DNA of 5,815 bases from Chloroflexota bacterium (GCA_016190535.1 JACPQK010000119.1:1-5815), one strand, 5' to 3'; numbered from the stretch's first letter, positions 1 through 5,815 are shown. Numbers and translations: made by a program. Notes: a model not told the origin generated them from the sequence alone.

Positions 1-667
1 CCAGGTTATCATGGGCCGGAACCCAGGAGGCCACACTCTGGCCACAGAACTCGTAGTAGGCCTCGTCCACGACCACCAGTGGCCCAACCTCCAGCAGGGA
101 CTTGAGCTCGTCAGGGGGAGTCAAGGTGCCGGTGGGGTTATTGGGGTTGGCCACGAAGATGACCTTGGTGCGGGAGTCCACAGCCTCCAGTATAGCTTTC
201 ACGTCCAGGCTAAAGTCCTGTCTACGCGGCACCTCCACCACACTGCCGCCGCAGACCATGGTGGAGAAATCGTACATGCCAAAGGTGGGGACGGAGTTTA
301 CCACCCTATCGCCCGGCTCTAATAGCAGCCGGAGCAGCAGGTCGATGATCTCGTCGCTGCCGCTGCCAGCAACGATGTGCCCCGGTCCCAGGCCCACGTA
401 GCTTGACAGGTCCTGGCGCAGGGCCGACTGAGCGGGGTCGGGGTAGATGTGGAAGTGGGGATAGCCGGCCAGGGCGGCGCGCACACGAGGGGAGCAACCG
501 TACGGGTTCTCATTGCCGTCCAGCTTGATTATCCCTTCAGAGGGTATCCCCAACTGCCGGGCGAGCAGGTCCGGGGCCTCAATGGCCTGGTAGGTGGGTA
601 GCGTAGCCAGGTTCCGGCGCACCAGACCCTGCCAGGCTTCAGCCTCGGGCCTGTCCCCAGCGCTCAT
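1..667 (-). CDS. hisC: Histidinol-phosphate aminotransferase, N-terminal 222 residues (cut by window edge)
   Basis: PLP-dependent class I/II aminotransferase that interconverts imidazole-acetol phosphate plus glutamate and L-histidinol phosphate plus 2-oxoglutarate in the cytoplasm. I translated the minus strand from the ATG at 667-665; the frame stays open to base 1, giving 222 of an expected ~360 residues. Visible family marks are KLDGNENPYG (about residues 48-57, the substrate-binding N-terminal segment typical of HisC), AGSGSDEIID (100-109, cofactor phosphate region), NPNNPTG (174-180) and VVDEAYYEF (199-207, the Asp and Tyr that hold PLP). The Schiff-base lysine and the C-terminal small domain lie beyond the left edge, so activity cannot be judged. 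The ATG overlaps the hisD stop as ATGA, and GGAGAGG (682-676) sits 8 nt upstream. A general aromatic aminotransferase is the alternative, but the KLDGNENPYG segment and the his context favour HisC. Confidence 0.95.
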   Translation of the reverse strand, partial: MSAGDRPEAEAWQGLVRRNLATLPTYQAIEAPDLLARQLGIPSEGIIKLDGNENPYGCSPRVRAALAGYPHFHIYPDPAQSALRQDLSSYVGLGPGHIVAGSGSDEIIDLLLRLLLEPGDRVVNSVPTFGMYDFSTMVCGGSVVEVPRRQDFSLDVKAILEAVDSRTKVIFVANPNNPTGTLTPPDELKSLLEVGPLVVVDEAYYEFCGQSVASWVPAHDNL

Positions 668-1995
668 GGGAAGAGCCTCTCCAACCGCACCTCGAGGGCC
701 CGGGCGTGGGCGGTCAGGCCCTCGGCGCGGGCCAGACGGGCGGCAGAGGGACCGTTGGCCCGGAGCGTGGCTCCATCAGCGGCTACCACGCTGGTCACCT
801 TTAGGAAGTCATATACCGTAAGGGGTGAGGCATAGCGAGCGGTGCCCCCCGTAGGCATGACGTGGCTAGGGCCAGCGACGTAGTCCCCGAGGGCCTCGGG
901 GGAAGTCTCTCCCAGGAAAATCCCCCCGGCGTGGCGTAGCCTGGCCCGGAGAGGCCTTGCATCCTGCACCAGGAGGCAGAGGTGCTCTGGAGCATAGGCA
1001 TTGGCCATCTCCACGGCCTGGCCCATATCCTCGACGACAATGGCGGCACCTTGTGAGGCCACGGCCTGTCCGGCGATATCCCGCCGCTCCAGGGTGGCGA
1101 GCTGCCTATCCACCTCCCTCACCGTAGCCTGCGCTAGCTCCAGGGAGGTGGTGATCAGGATAGGCGAAGCCAGAGGGTCATGCTCCGCCTGGGCCAAAAG
1201 GTCGCTGGCACACAGCACTGGGTCTGCCGACGCATCGGCCAGCACCAGGGTCTCCGTAGGCCCCTGGATGCCGTCCACCCCTACCTGGCCGAATACGGCC
1301 TTCTTGGCCAACTGCACAAAGATGTTGCCCGGGCCGCATACTTTGTCCACCCGCGGCACGGCCTCGGTGCCCCAGGCCAGGGCAGCGATAGCCGCCGCCC
1401 CCCCCACCTGGAAGAGGCGGTCTACACCGGACAGCTCCGCCGCCAGGAGCACTACCGGGGGCACGCCTCCGGCCCGCGGCGGCGTGCAAATCACCACCTC
1501 CTGGACTCCCGCCACCCGGGCCGGTATGGCCGTCATCAGCACGGTAGAGGGGTACGAGGCAGCGCCGCCCGGTATGTAGAGTCCCACCCGCTCCAGGGGA
1601 CGCACCACCTGGCCGATGCCGTCCATGTCGAAGTCGTGAGGCCCAACCTCAAGCTGACGGAGATGATAGGACCGGACCCGCTCCGCCGCCTGCTCCAGGG
1701 ATCGGACTACGTCCGGGTCCACTTTCTCCCTGGCTGCTGTCCAGGCACCCTGAGGCACCTCCAGGGTTTCCAGAGTCACGCCGTCCAGCACCCGGGCAAA
1801 GCGGAAGAGGGCGGCATCCCCGCCCTCCCTCACCTCGGCCAGGATGCGCTGTACCACCTCCTGGGCGCTCAGCTCGGAGCCAAAGGCCTGGCAGATGCGG
1901 TCGGCCACCGGCGGGGGCAGGTTGACAACCTCCAGCCCGCGGGACCTCCGCCGGAGGAAGTCCCTGGCCGCCTGAGAGTCCTGAATAATCCTCAC
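664..1995 (-). CDS. hisD: Histidinol dehydrogenase
   Basis: Zinc- and NAD-dependent enzyme that oxidises L-histidinol to L-histidinal and then to L-histidine, the last two pathway steps, in the cytoplasm. The 443-residue length fits the family (about 430). Family blocks run in order: VGLYIPGGAASYPST (137-151), KVCGPGNIFV (218-227), GPTET (245-249), QAEHDP (269-274), YAPEHL (334-339) and GDYVAGPSHVMPTGG (370-384). By analogy with E. coli HisD, Glu337 and His338 are the catalytic pair and Gln269, His272, Asp371 and His430 the zinc ligands; all are present, so the enzyme looks intact. The start is GTG at 1995-1993, supported by AGGAG 8 nt upstream. It overlaps the preceding stop as GTGA, and its own TGA overlaps the hisC ATG. 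Identification is near certain; coupling is inferred from the overlaps. Confidence 0.98.
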   Translation of the reverse strand: MRIIQDSQAARDFLRRRSRGLEVVNLPPPVADRICQAFGSELSAQEVVQRILAEVREGGDAALFRFARVLDGVTLETLEVPQGAWTAAREKVDPDVVRSLEQAAERVRSYHLRQLEVGPHDFDMDGIGQVVRPLERVGLYIPGGAASYPSTVLMTAIPARVAGVQEVVICTPPRAGGVPPVVLLAAELSGVDRLFQVGGAAAIAALAWGTEAVPRVDKVCGPGNIFVQLAKKAVFGQVGVDGIQGPTETLVLADASADPVLCASDLLAQAEHDPLASPILITTSLELAQATVREVDRQLATLERRDIAGQAVASQGAAIVVEDMGQAVEMANAYAPEHLCLLVQDARPLRARLRHAGGIFLGETSPEALGDYVAGPSHVMPTGGTARYASPLTVYDFLKVTSVVAADGATLRANGPSAARLARAEGLTAHARALEVRLERLFP

Positions 1996-2753
1996 TCCAG
2001 GTACTCCTGGGCAGCAGCGATGGAGCGCTCCACAGACTCCTGGCGGAAGCGGGCCAGCACGGGAGCGGGGACGTAGTCCACGATACGCTGGCGCATGGTA
2101 GCGAAGTCGGCCAGGAAGGTCGCTACAGCCTCTTCGCTGACCTTGCCCTGGGTCACCAGGAACCGCTGGGCGTACTGGCTGAAACGCTCCCAGGAAGGTT
2201 CCCGCTGGGTAGCCCCCACGATAAACTGTCGCCAGCGGCCATAGTCTTCCGGGCTGATGAAGGGGATACCCGGCACTGTCGGATCATCCTGGATAACCTG
2301 GCGGATGGTGGCCATGACCTGGGGGTCCCTTTCCCGAAGGTCCAGCTCGTACTGGAGGGCCCGGTCCCACACCTGGACCAGGCCCCGGGAGTCCTCCGCT
2401 GCCTCGGTCCCAAAATAAGGCTGGTAGACCTGCATCACCCAGAGCTCATCGGTGATGAGGTGGCTCAAATAGCCGGCCACGAAAGTCTTGCTGGCCCCAT
2501 CCAGCCCGGACCCCGGCGCCAGATGGGGATAGGCCTGGAAGAGGGCCTTCTGCCCGCTATTTCCCGTGGGATGAGCCAGATCGAAGAAATGGGTAGCCTC
2601 GCGGGCGGCCCCGGTGAGCAATCGGATATCAGGAGCGGTGGACCCCAGGTAGAAAGTACCGGTGTACCGTTGAAGGTCTGCCAGCTCAGGTTTGTCCCGG
2701 ACTACCTCCCGAGCGATACTCAGGTGAAGGATGAGGGGGGGCAACAGCCTCAC
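1992..2753 (-). CDS. Zinc-dependent phospholipase C-like protein within the his operon
   Basis: A 253-residue protein that I assign to the broad zinc-dependent phospholipase C / S1-P1 nuclease-like group (PF00882 type) from its pattern of metal-binding positions; substrate unknown. Visible are His10 (LILHLSIA), GSTAPDIR (37-44, Asp42), THFFD (54-58, His55) and GYLSHLITDELW (94-105, His98 and Asp102). Their order and spacing resemble His14, Asp55, His69, His118 and Asp122 of Bacillus cereus PC-PLC, recalled from memory. There is no histidine after residue 98, so the counterparts of His128 and His142 seem missing. I see no signal peptide or membrane helix; His10 argues against a cleaved leader, so a cytoplasmic protein is likely. 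The GTG start (2753-2751) overlaps the hisG stop as GTGA. A TTG at 2744-2742 has AGGGG 8 nt upstream and is a credible alternative start. The stop overlaps hisD. Role in histidine synthesis is unproven. Confidence 0.7.
   Translation of the reverse strand: MRLLPPLILHLSIAREVVRDKPELADLQRYTGTFYLGSTAPDIRLLTGAAREATHFFDLAHPTGNSGQKALFQAYPHLAPGSGLDGASKTFVAGYLSHLITDELWVMQVYQPYFGTEAAEDSRGLVQVWDRALQYELDLRERDPQVMATIRQVIQDDPTVPGIPFISPEDYGRWRQFIVGATQREPSWERFSQYAQRFLVTQGKVSEEAVATFLADFATMRQRIVDYVPAPVLARFRQESVERSIAAAQEYLE
2004..2008 (-). promoter_or_regulatory. Shine-Dalgarno site for hisD
   Basis: The minus strand reads AGGAG followed by 8 nt and then GTG. This site lies inside the end of the preceding gene and decides the GTG start of hisD, which otherwise has no nearby ATG that would keep the conserved N-terminus. 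Confidence 0.75.
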
Positions 2754-3754
2754 CCCTGGGCCAGTTCCTGGAGTAGGCGCTGGTAAGCCCTACATTCCCC
2801 TTCGAAAAGGTAGCTAGGCGAGGTGACCGTGATGCCGCTACCACCTCCCCCTCGCAAGTGGTCGATGGCCTCGGGGAGGCGCTCCCGGGGGATGACCACG
2901 GTTACCGCATACCAGCCCTGTTGCTGCACCCCTTTGCTGTATACCCGGCTTACGGTGGGGCCCTCCAGGCCAGCGACCTGCGGTAGCCGGGTGACCCTCT
3001 CCACTACGGCCTGCTCTGACTCCCCCTGGAGATTGGCAGTAAGGCTGAGGAACCTGGCGGCCCGGCGGCGGGCCTCGAAACGCTCCAGCACCAGCCGGGT
3101 GGCCTCCAGCTTGGCTTCATCCTCCCGCAAGGCATCCCTGTTGCCGATGAGGCAGGCCTGGGCGCGCACCAGAGTGCCGTCGCTAATGGTCTTCAGCCGG
3201 TTCTCCCGAAGGGTGACCCCCGTGGCTGTTATGTCCACAATGATATCGGCATACCCCATGCTGGGGGCTGCCTCCATGGCTCCAGCGGCTTCCACCAGGG
3301 AGAAGTAGTTGATCCCCGTTCGGTAGAAGAAGCGCTGCACCAGGCGCGGGTACTTGGTGACCACCCGCAGCTCGCGCCCCTTCTCCCTCCAGGCCAGCGC
3401 CAGGTCTGCCAGGTCGGCCATAGCGGTTACGTCAATCCAGGCATCGGGCACGGCGACCACCAGCTCACAGTGGCCGTACCCCAGGTCCTCCATCAGAATA
3501 AGGGAAGGGCCTCCATCCCTCCGGTCCTCGAAGTAGCGCTCCAGGCCCACTATCCCCAGGTCCACGCTACCCTCTTCTACCTTGTCCGGGATATCCGCCG
3601 AACGTTGGAAAAGCACCAGCGCCTGGGACAGGCCCGAGATGGCAGCAGTATAGCGCCGGGAGCTTGCCCGCTCTACCGGAAGACCACAGGCCTCCAGAAA
3701 GCGAAGGCTTGGCTCGTGGAGCTCGCTGTTGCTGGGCAGGGCGAAGCGCAGCAT
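2750..3754 (-). CDS. hisG: ATP phosphoribosyltransferase, long form with C-terminal regulatory domain
   Basis: Catalyses the committed step, ATP plus PRPP to phosphoribosyl-ATP, and is the usual target of histidine feedback inhibition. At 334 residues it exceeds both the short form (about 210) and the usual long form (280-300). The periplasmic-binding-like catalytic part spans about 1-225, with DLGIVGLERYFE (65-76), VVTKYPRLVQRFF (131-143) and the PRPP-binding signature EAAPSMGYAD...TATGVTLRENRL (161-187). Residues about 235-315 (FLSLTANL, then TVSRVYSKG, GWYAVTVVIP and GSGITVTS) resemble the ACT-like HisG_C domain; about 18 further residues follow. The N-terminal ALPSNSELHEP lacks the lysine-glycine usually seen there. 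The ATG lies 6 bp after the hisZ stop, with AGGA overlapping that stop and only 4 nt from the ATG. Its TGA overlaps the next gene. Identification as HisG is firm; the domain call comes from reading the sequence, not from a search. Confidence 0.95.
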   Translation of the reverse strand: MLRFALPSNSELHEPSLRFLEACGLPVERASSRRYTAAISGLSQALVLFQRSADIPDKVEEGSVDLGIVGLERYFEDRRDGGPSLILMEDLGYGHCELVVAVPDAWIDVTAMADLADLALAWREKGRELRVVTKYPRLVQRFFYRTGINYFSLVEAAGAMEAAPSMGYADIIVDITATGVTLRENRLKTISDGTLVRAQACLIGNRDALREDEAKLEATRLVLERFEARRRAARFLSLTANLQGESEQAVVERVTRLPQVAGLEGPTVSRVYSKGVQQQGWYAVTVVIPRERLPEAIDHLRGGGGSGITVTSPSYLFEGECRAYQRLLQELAQG

Positions 3755-3760
3755 GCTATC

Positions 3761-4921
3761 CTAACGCCGGCTGGCCAGCGCCGCCTCCACCACCTCCAGG
3801 GTATAGGCAAAGCCCAGAGCCGGGGTATCCTCGCTGCCCCCCAGAGCCTTGACCAGGCCATCGTAGCGGCCACCCCCACCCAAGGGCCGGCCATCGCCGG
3901 GGCCGAAAAGGTCGAAGACCACGCCGGTATAGTAGGCCAGGCCGCGGGCCAGGCTCAGGTTCAACTCCACCTGTACCCCAGGCAACTGCCGGGGAGACAG
4001 CCGGGACACCAGGTCTCGCAGCCCGGTAAGGGCACCTGGCCCCACGCCTGGGCCCGAGGACAGCAGCCTATCAAGCTGCGGCAGGACCACCTCCGGCTCC
4101 CCCTTCAGCGCGGACAGCTCTTTCAAGAAGGCGAGGGCCGCGTCAATCCGGGCTGGCTCATCGGCCGCATAGAGCTTTTCCAGGTAGCGCGAGACGATCT
4201 CCTCGGTATCCCTGCTACCTACCAGCCCACCCATGCCCCCCAGCATCCTCTCCACCACTCGATAGGCATCCCTGGGAGATACCTCCGCAGGCAGAGGTAT
4301 CTCGCTCGAGCGCCCATAGAGGCCCAGCCGGGCCATCTCCTCTTGAAGCTTCGCTCCGTCTCCGCTGGACAGGGTGGATACGTGGCCCACCAGGAACCAG
4401 CGGGTACGCTCCGAGAGGCCGAAGCCATCCAGGAGCCGGGACAGCACGCCCAGATGCCCAAGCTGAAGACGGAGGGGAGACACGCCCAACCGGGACAGGC
4501 CGCTACAGGCCAGACCGATCACCTCGGCATCAGCATCCAGAGAGCTGTCGCCAATAAGCTCAGCGCCCACCTGGGTAAACTGACGAGGTCTACCGGCGTC
4601 CTCCTGGTAGCGGAAGACGGGGCCAGCGTATTGCCAGCGCACCGGTGGAGCGGCTGCCCCTTCGATATAGGCCCGGATAACGGAGGAGGTGAACTCGGGA
4701 CGCAAGCTGACCCGGTTACCCCCCAGGTCGGTGAAGCTGTAAAGGCGGGAGGCCAACTCGCCCCCAGACTTCTTCAGGAAGAGCTCAGTAGGCTCCAGGA
4801 GGGGGGTATCGATGGGTTGGTAGCCCTGGTGAGAAAGAAAACCACGCCAGGTTTCGCCCAGGGAGTGGGCCTCAAGCCACTCCTCGGCAAGCAGGTCGCG
4901 GGTGCCGTCAAGTCTGCGCAT
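3761..4921 (-). CDS. hisZ: HisZ-type histidyl-tRNA synthetase paralogue (ATP phosphoribosyltransferase regulatory subunit)
   Basis: A class II synthetase-fold protein that in known systems binds the short HisG, activates it and gives histidine sensitivity; it does not charge tRNA. Over 386 residues it shows LDGTRDLL (4-11), motif 2 SLRPEFTSSVIRAYIEG (72-88) with FRYQEDAGRPRQFTQ (103-117), RGLAYYTG (326-333) and GGGGRYDGL (348-356). Points against a real HisRS are that the protein ends about 7 residues after the motif 3 region (PALGFAYTLEVVE, 367-379), so the anticodon-binding domain is absent; the motif 3 arginine (GIERL in HisRS) is replaced; and RGLDYYTG has become RGLAYYTG. The segment between motif 2 and RGLAYYTG is unusually long. 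The ATG at 4921 is the first possible start because an in-frame TGA lies 6 nt upstream; no clear Shine-Dalgarno precedes it. It is first in the operon, 6 bp before hisG. Confidence 0.9.
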   Translation of the reverse strand: MRRLDGTRDLLAEEWLEAHSLGETWRGFLSHQGYQPIDTPLLEPTELFLKKSGGELASRLYSFTDLGGNRVSLRPEFTSSVIRAYIEGAAAPPVRWQYAGPVFRYQEDAGRPRQFTQVGAELIGDSSLDADAEVIGLACSGLSRLGVSPLRLQLGHLGVLSRLLDGFGLSERTRWFLVGHVSTLSSGDGAKLQEEMARLGLYGRSSEIPLPAEVSPRDAYRVVERMLGGMGGLVGSRDTEEIVSRYLEKLYAADEPARIDAALAFLKELSALKGEPEVVLPQLDRLLSSGPGVGPGALTGLRDLVSRLSPRQLPGVQVELNLSLARGLAYYTGVVFDLFGPGDGRPLGGGGRYDGLVKALGGSEDTPALGFAYTLEVVEAALASRR

Positions 4922-5010
4922 AGGTCAGGACTAATCGGTTTGTATTCTACATGAGCTAGCCAGCCCCTTCAACTGAGGTAGCAGCACAATAGTACAGGTC
5001 TGGGCAGTGC
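4922..5010. other. Intergenic gap between the glycosyltransferase and hisZ
   Basis: This is the only non-coding stretch in the window, 89 bp. It is visibly richer in A and T near hisZ than the genes around it and holds the predicted his promoter. I see no convincing hairpin with a T-run after the glycosyltransferase stop, only a weak GCAC/GTGC pairing with a long loop, so read-through into hisZ remains possible. It is too short for a T-box leader and shows no His-codon-rich leader peptide. Confidence 0.7.
4944..4972 (-). promoter_or_regulatory. Predicted sigma70-type promoter of the his operon
   Basis: Reading the minus strand, TTGAAG (4972-4967, 4 of 6 to the -35 consensus) is followed by exactly 17 bp and then TAGAAT (4949-4944, 5 of 6 to the -10 consensus). 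A start near 4935-4937 would leave an untranslated leader of only about 14-16 nt before the hisZ ATG, matching the absence of a Shine-Dalgarno site there. The spacer carries a short GCTAGC palindrome (4960-4955), too short to call an operator. The position, in the only intergenic gap and directly before the first his gene, supports the call; there is no experimental evidence. Confidence 0.65.
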
Positions 5011-5718
5011 CTATAGCCTTCTGAGGCGCAGGCGCAGCAGGCCCTTGATGTCCTCCCAGGCGGTACGCAGGACCTTGACCCGGCTATCGGGGTCCTCCTT
5101 CCAGGTCACAGGGATCTCCTTGATGCGGTACCCCTTGCGATGGGCCAGCAAGAGCAGCTCGGTATCGAAGAACCAGTTGGTGTTGCACACCAGGGGAAGC
5201 AACTCCCTCGCCGCCCGCTGGCTCAGGGCCTTGAAGCCGCACTGGGCATCCCGGAAGGTCACCGTGGGGAACATGGCCCTGATCAGCAGGTTGTAAGCCC
5301 TGGAAGTAAACTCTCGCTTGAAGGAGCGCTTTATCTGAGCGCCGGGGGCCAGGCGGGAACCGATGGCGATGTCGAAGCCCTCCTGCTCTATGGCGGAGAT
5401 CAGGGGTTGCAGGGCCTCCAGCCCGGTGGAGAGGTCTACGTCCATGTAGGCCAGGATGTCCGCGGAGCTCTCCAGCCAGGCCCGTCTCAGTGCCCGGCCC
5501 CGGCCCTTCTGCTCCAAACGGATATAGGTGACCCTCTGGTAACGTTTGGCTATGTTGCGGGCGATCTCCAGAGTGCTATCGGTGGAGCCGTTATCGGCAA
5601 TGACCACGTTCCAGGGACAGAGGAGGTGCTCCTGGAGGTAGCCCCAGAGCTGGGGGACCCGTGTAGGCAGGTCCTTCTCCTCGTTATAGACCGGGATGAC
5701 CACATCTACCCGGCTCAT
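5011..5718 (-). CDS. Family 2 glycosyltransferase, ALG5/DPM1-like (polyprenyl-phosphate sugar synthase type)
   Basis: A GT-A fold, inverting GT2 enzyme of 235 residues that most likely transfers a hexose from a nucleotide sugar to a polyprenyl (dolichyl or undecaprenyl) phosphate at the inner face of the membrane. Seen in order are VVIPVYNEE (6-14), IADNGSTDST (40-49, nucleotide binding), KGRGRALRRAW (71-81), the DxD-type DVDLST (93-98), IGSR (119-122), RDAQCGFKAL (156-165), WFFDTELLLLAH (182-193) and EIPVTWKEDPDSRVK (201-215). The DAQCGFK, WFFDTELL and EIPV.W blocks are closest to dolichyl-phosphate glucosyltransferase ALG5; a mannosyl or other sugar specificity cannot be excluded. There are no membrane helices, so it lacks the C-terminal anchor of many GtrB/DPM enzymes and would act as a soluble or peripheral protein. 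The ATG overlaps the previous stop as ATGA, with GGAGG 4 nt upstream. It is probably a separate unit from the his genes. Confidence 0.9.
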   Translation of the reverse strand: MSRVDVVIPVYNEEKDLPTRVPQLWGYLQEHLLCPWNVVIADNGSTDSTLEIARNIAKRYQRVTYIRLEQKGRGRALRRAWLESSADILAYMDVDLSTGLEALQPLISAIEQEGFDIAIGSRLAPGAQIKRSFKREFTSRAYNLLIRAMFPTVTFRDAQCGFKALSQRAARELLPLVCNTNWFFDTELLLLAHRKGYRIKEIPVTWKEDPDSRVKVLRTAWEDIKGLLRLRLRRL

Positions 5719-5815
5719 ACCGCCTCCAAGTAGGGGATCAGCTCATGGGCCACCACAAAGGGGTCAGTGGCCACCACAGGGTTAGCGTAGATCTCCATGG
5801 TGCCGATGTCCGAGG
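5715..5815 (-). CDS. C-terminal end of an unrecognised protein (cut by window edge)
   Basis: On the minus strand a frame enters at the right edge and runs 32 codons to TGA at 5717-5715, ending SDIGTMEIYANP...AHELIPYLEAV. The frame is open throughout, and its stop overlaps the glycosyltransferase ATG (ATGA), the same arrangement as between the his genes, so it is very probably a real gene end. The tail contains two near-copies of a Val-Val-Ala segment (NPVVATD and PFVVAHE). I do not recognise the family from these residues. As a likely co-transcribed partner of the glycosyltransferase it could belong to cell-envelope or glycolipid synthesis, but that is context only. Confidence 0.6.
   Translation of the reverse strand, partial: SDIGTMEIYANPVVATDPFVVAHELIPYLEAV

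Noticed and set aside
1180..2076. A 298-codon plus-strand open frame antisense to hisD
   Set aside because: It is a shadow of the strongly conserved hisD frame; the translation is low-complexity and runs past the hisD start without a start signal of its own.
3761..4921. Annotation as a functional histidyl-tRNA synthetase (hisS)
   Set aside because: The anticodon-binding domain is missing, the motif 3 arginine is replaced, RGLDYYTG is altered, and the gene sits directly before hisG.
3470..4954. A very long plus-strand open frame (494 codons) antisense to hisZ and part of hisG
   Set aside because: It lies opposite two clearly conserved genes, its translation is Gln/Gly/Pro/His-rich with no recognisable domain, and such frames arise from GC-rich codon use on the other strand.
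4922..5010. T-box riboswitch, His-rich leader peptide or rho-independent terminator before hisZ
   Set aside because: The gap is only 89 bp, has no run of His codons behind a start, no T-box-like sequence, and no strong GC hairpin followed by T residues.
5748..5778. Direct repeat of GGCCACCACA in the right-edge fragment
   Set aside because: It is only two 10-base copies encoding repeated Val-Val-Ala within a coding frame; too short and too few to be a functional repeat or CRISPR.
1..5815. Mobile elements, CRISPR array, tRNA or rRNA genes
   Set aside because: I found no transposase-like protein, terminal inverted repeats, regularly spaced repeats or tRNA-like cloverleaf; the window is almost entirely protein-coding on one strand.

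Overview
This is a compact, GC-rich bacterial segment in which every convincing gene lies on the minus strand, so it is transcribed from the right end of the window towards base 1. Most of it is the start of a histidine-biosynthesis operon: hisZ, hisG, a gene for a zinc phospholipase C-like protein, hisD and hisC (cut by the left edge). The hisZ-hisG-...-hisD order resembles his operons of Gram-positive-type and Chloroflexota lineages. Together with frequent GTG starts and mixed AGG/CGG arginine codons, this makes a Chloroflexota (Dehalococcoidia-like) or other deep-branching bacterium my best guess. That guess is inference, because no marker gene here fixes the taxon.

Layout in the direction of transcription. 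(1) 5815-5715: the last 32 codons of an unrecognised protein. (2) 5718-5011: a family 2 glycosyltransferase of the ALG5/DPM1 type, whose ATG overlaps the preceding stop. (3) 5010-4922: the only intergenic gap, with a good sigma70-type promoter (TTGAAG, 17 bp, TAGAAT) ending just in front of hisZ. (4) 4921-3761: hisZ. (5) 3754-2750: hisG, 6 bp further on. (6) 2753-1992: the phospholipase C-like gene, overlapping hisG by 4 bases. (7) 1995-664: hisD, overlapping by 4 bases. (8) 667-1: hisC, overlapping by 4 bases and running off the window.

How the genes work together. HisG, possibly with HisZ, makes the first committed intermediate from ATP and PRPP. HisC transaminates imidazole-acetol phosphate, and HisD performs the last two oxidations to L-histidine. 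The tight overlaps suggest translational coupling from hisG through hisC. No room exists for a T-box or His-rich leader peptide before hisZ, so control is more likely through the promoter or feedback on HisG.

Two things stand out. First, HisG appears to be the long form, with its own C-terminal ACT-like domain, yet it is encoded beside a HisZ; HisZ is normally the partner of the short HisG that lacks this domain. Second, a PC-PLC/S1-P1-type zinc hydrolase-like gene is embedded between hisG and hisD with overlaps on both sides. It keeps five recognisable metal-ligand positions but has no histidine after residue 98. A role in the pathway, for example at the histidinol-phosphatase step, is a testable guess and not a conclusion.
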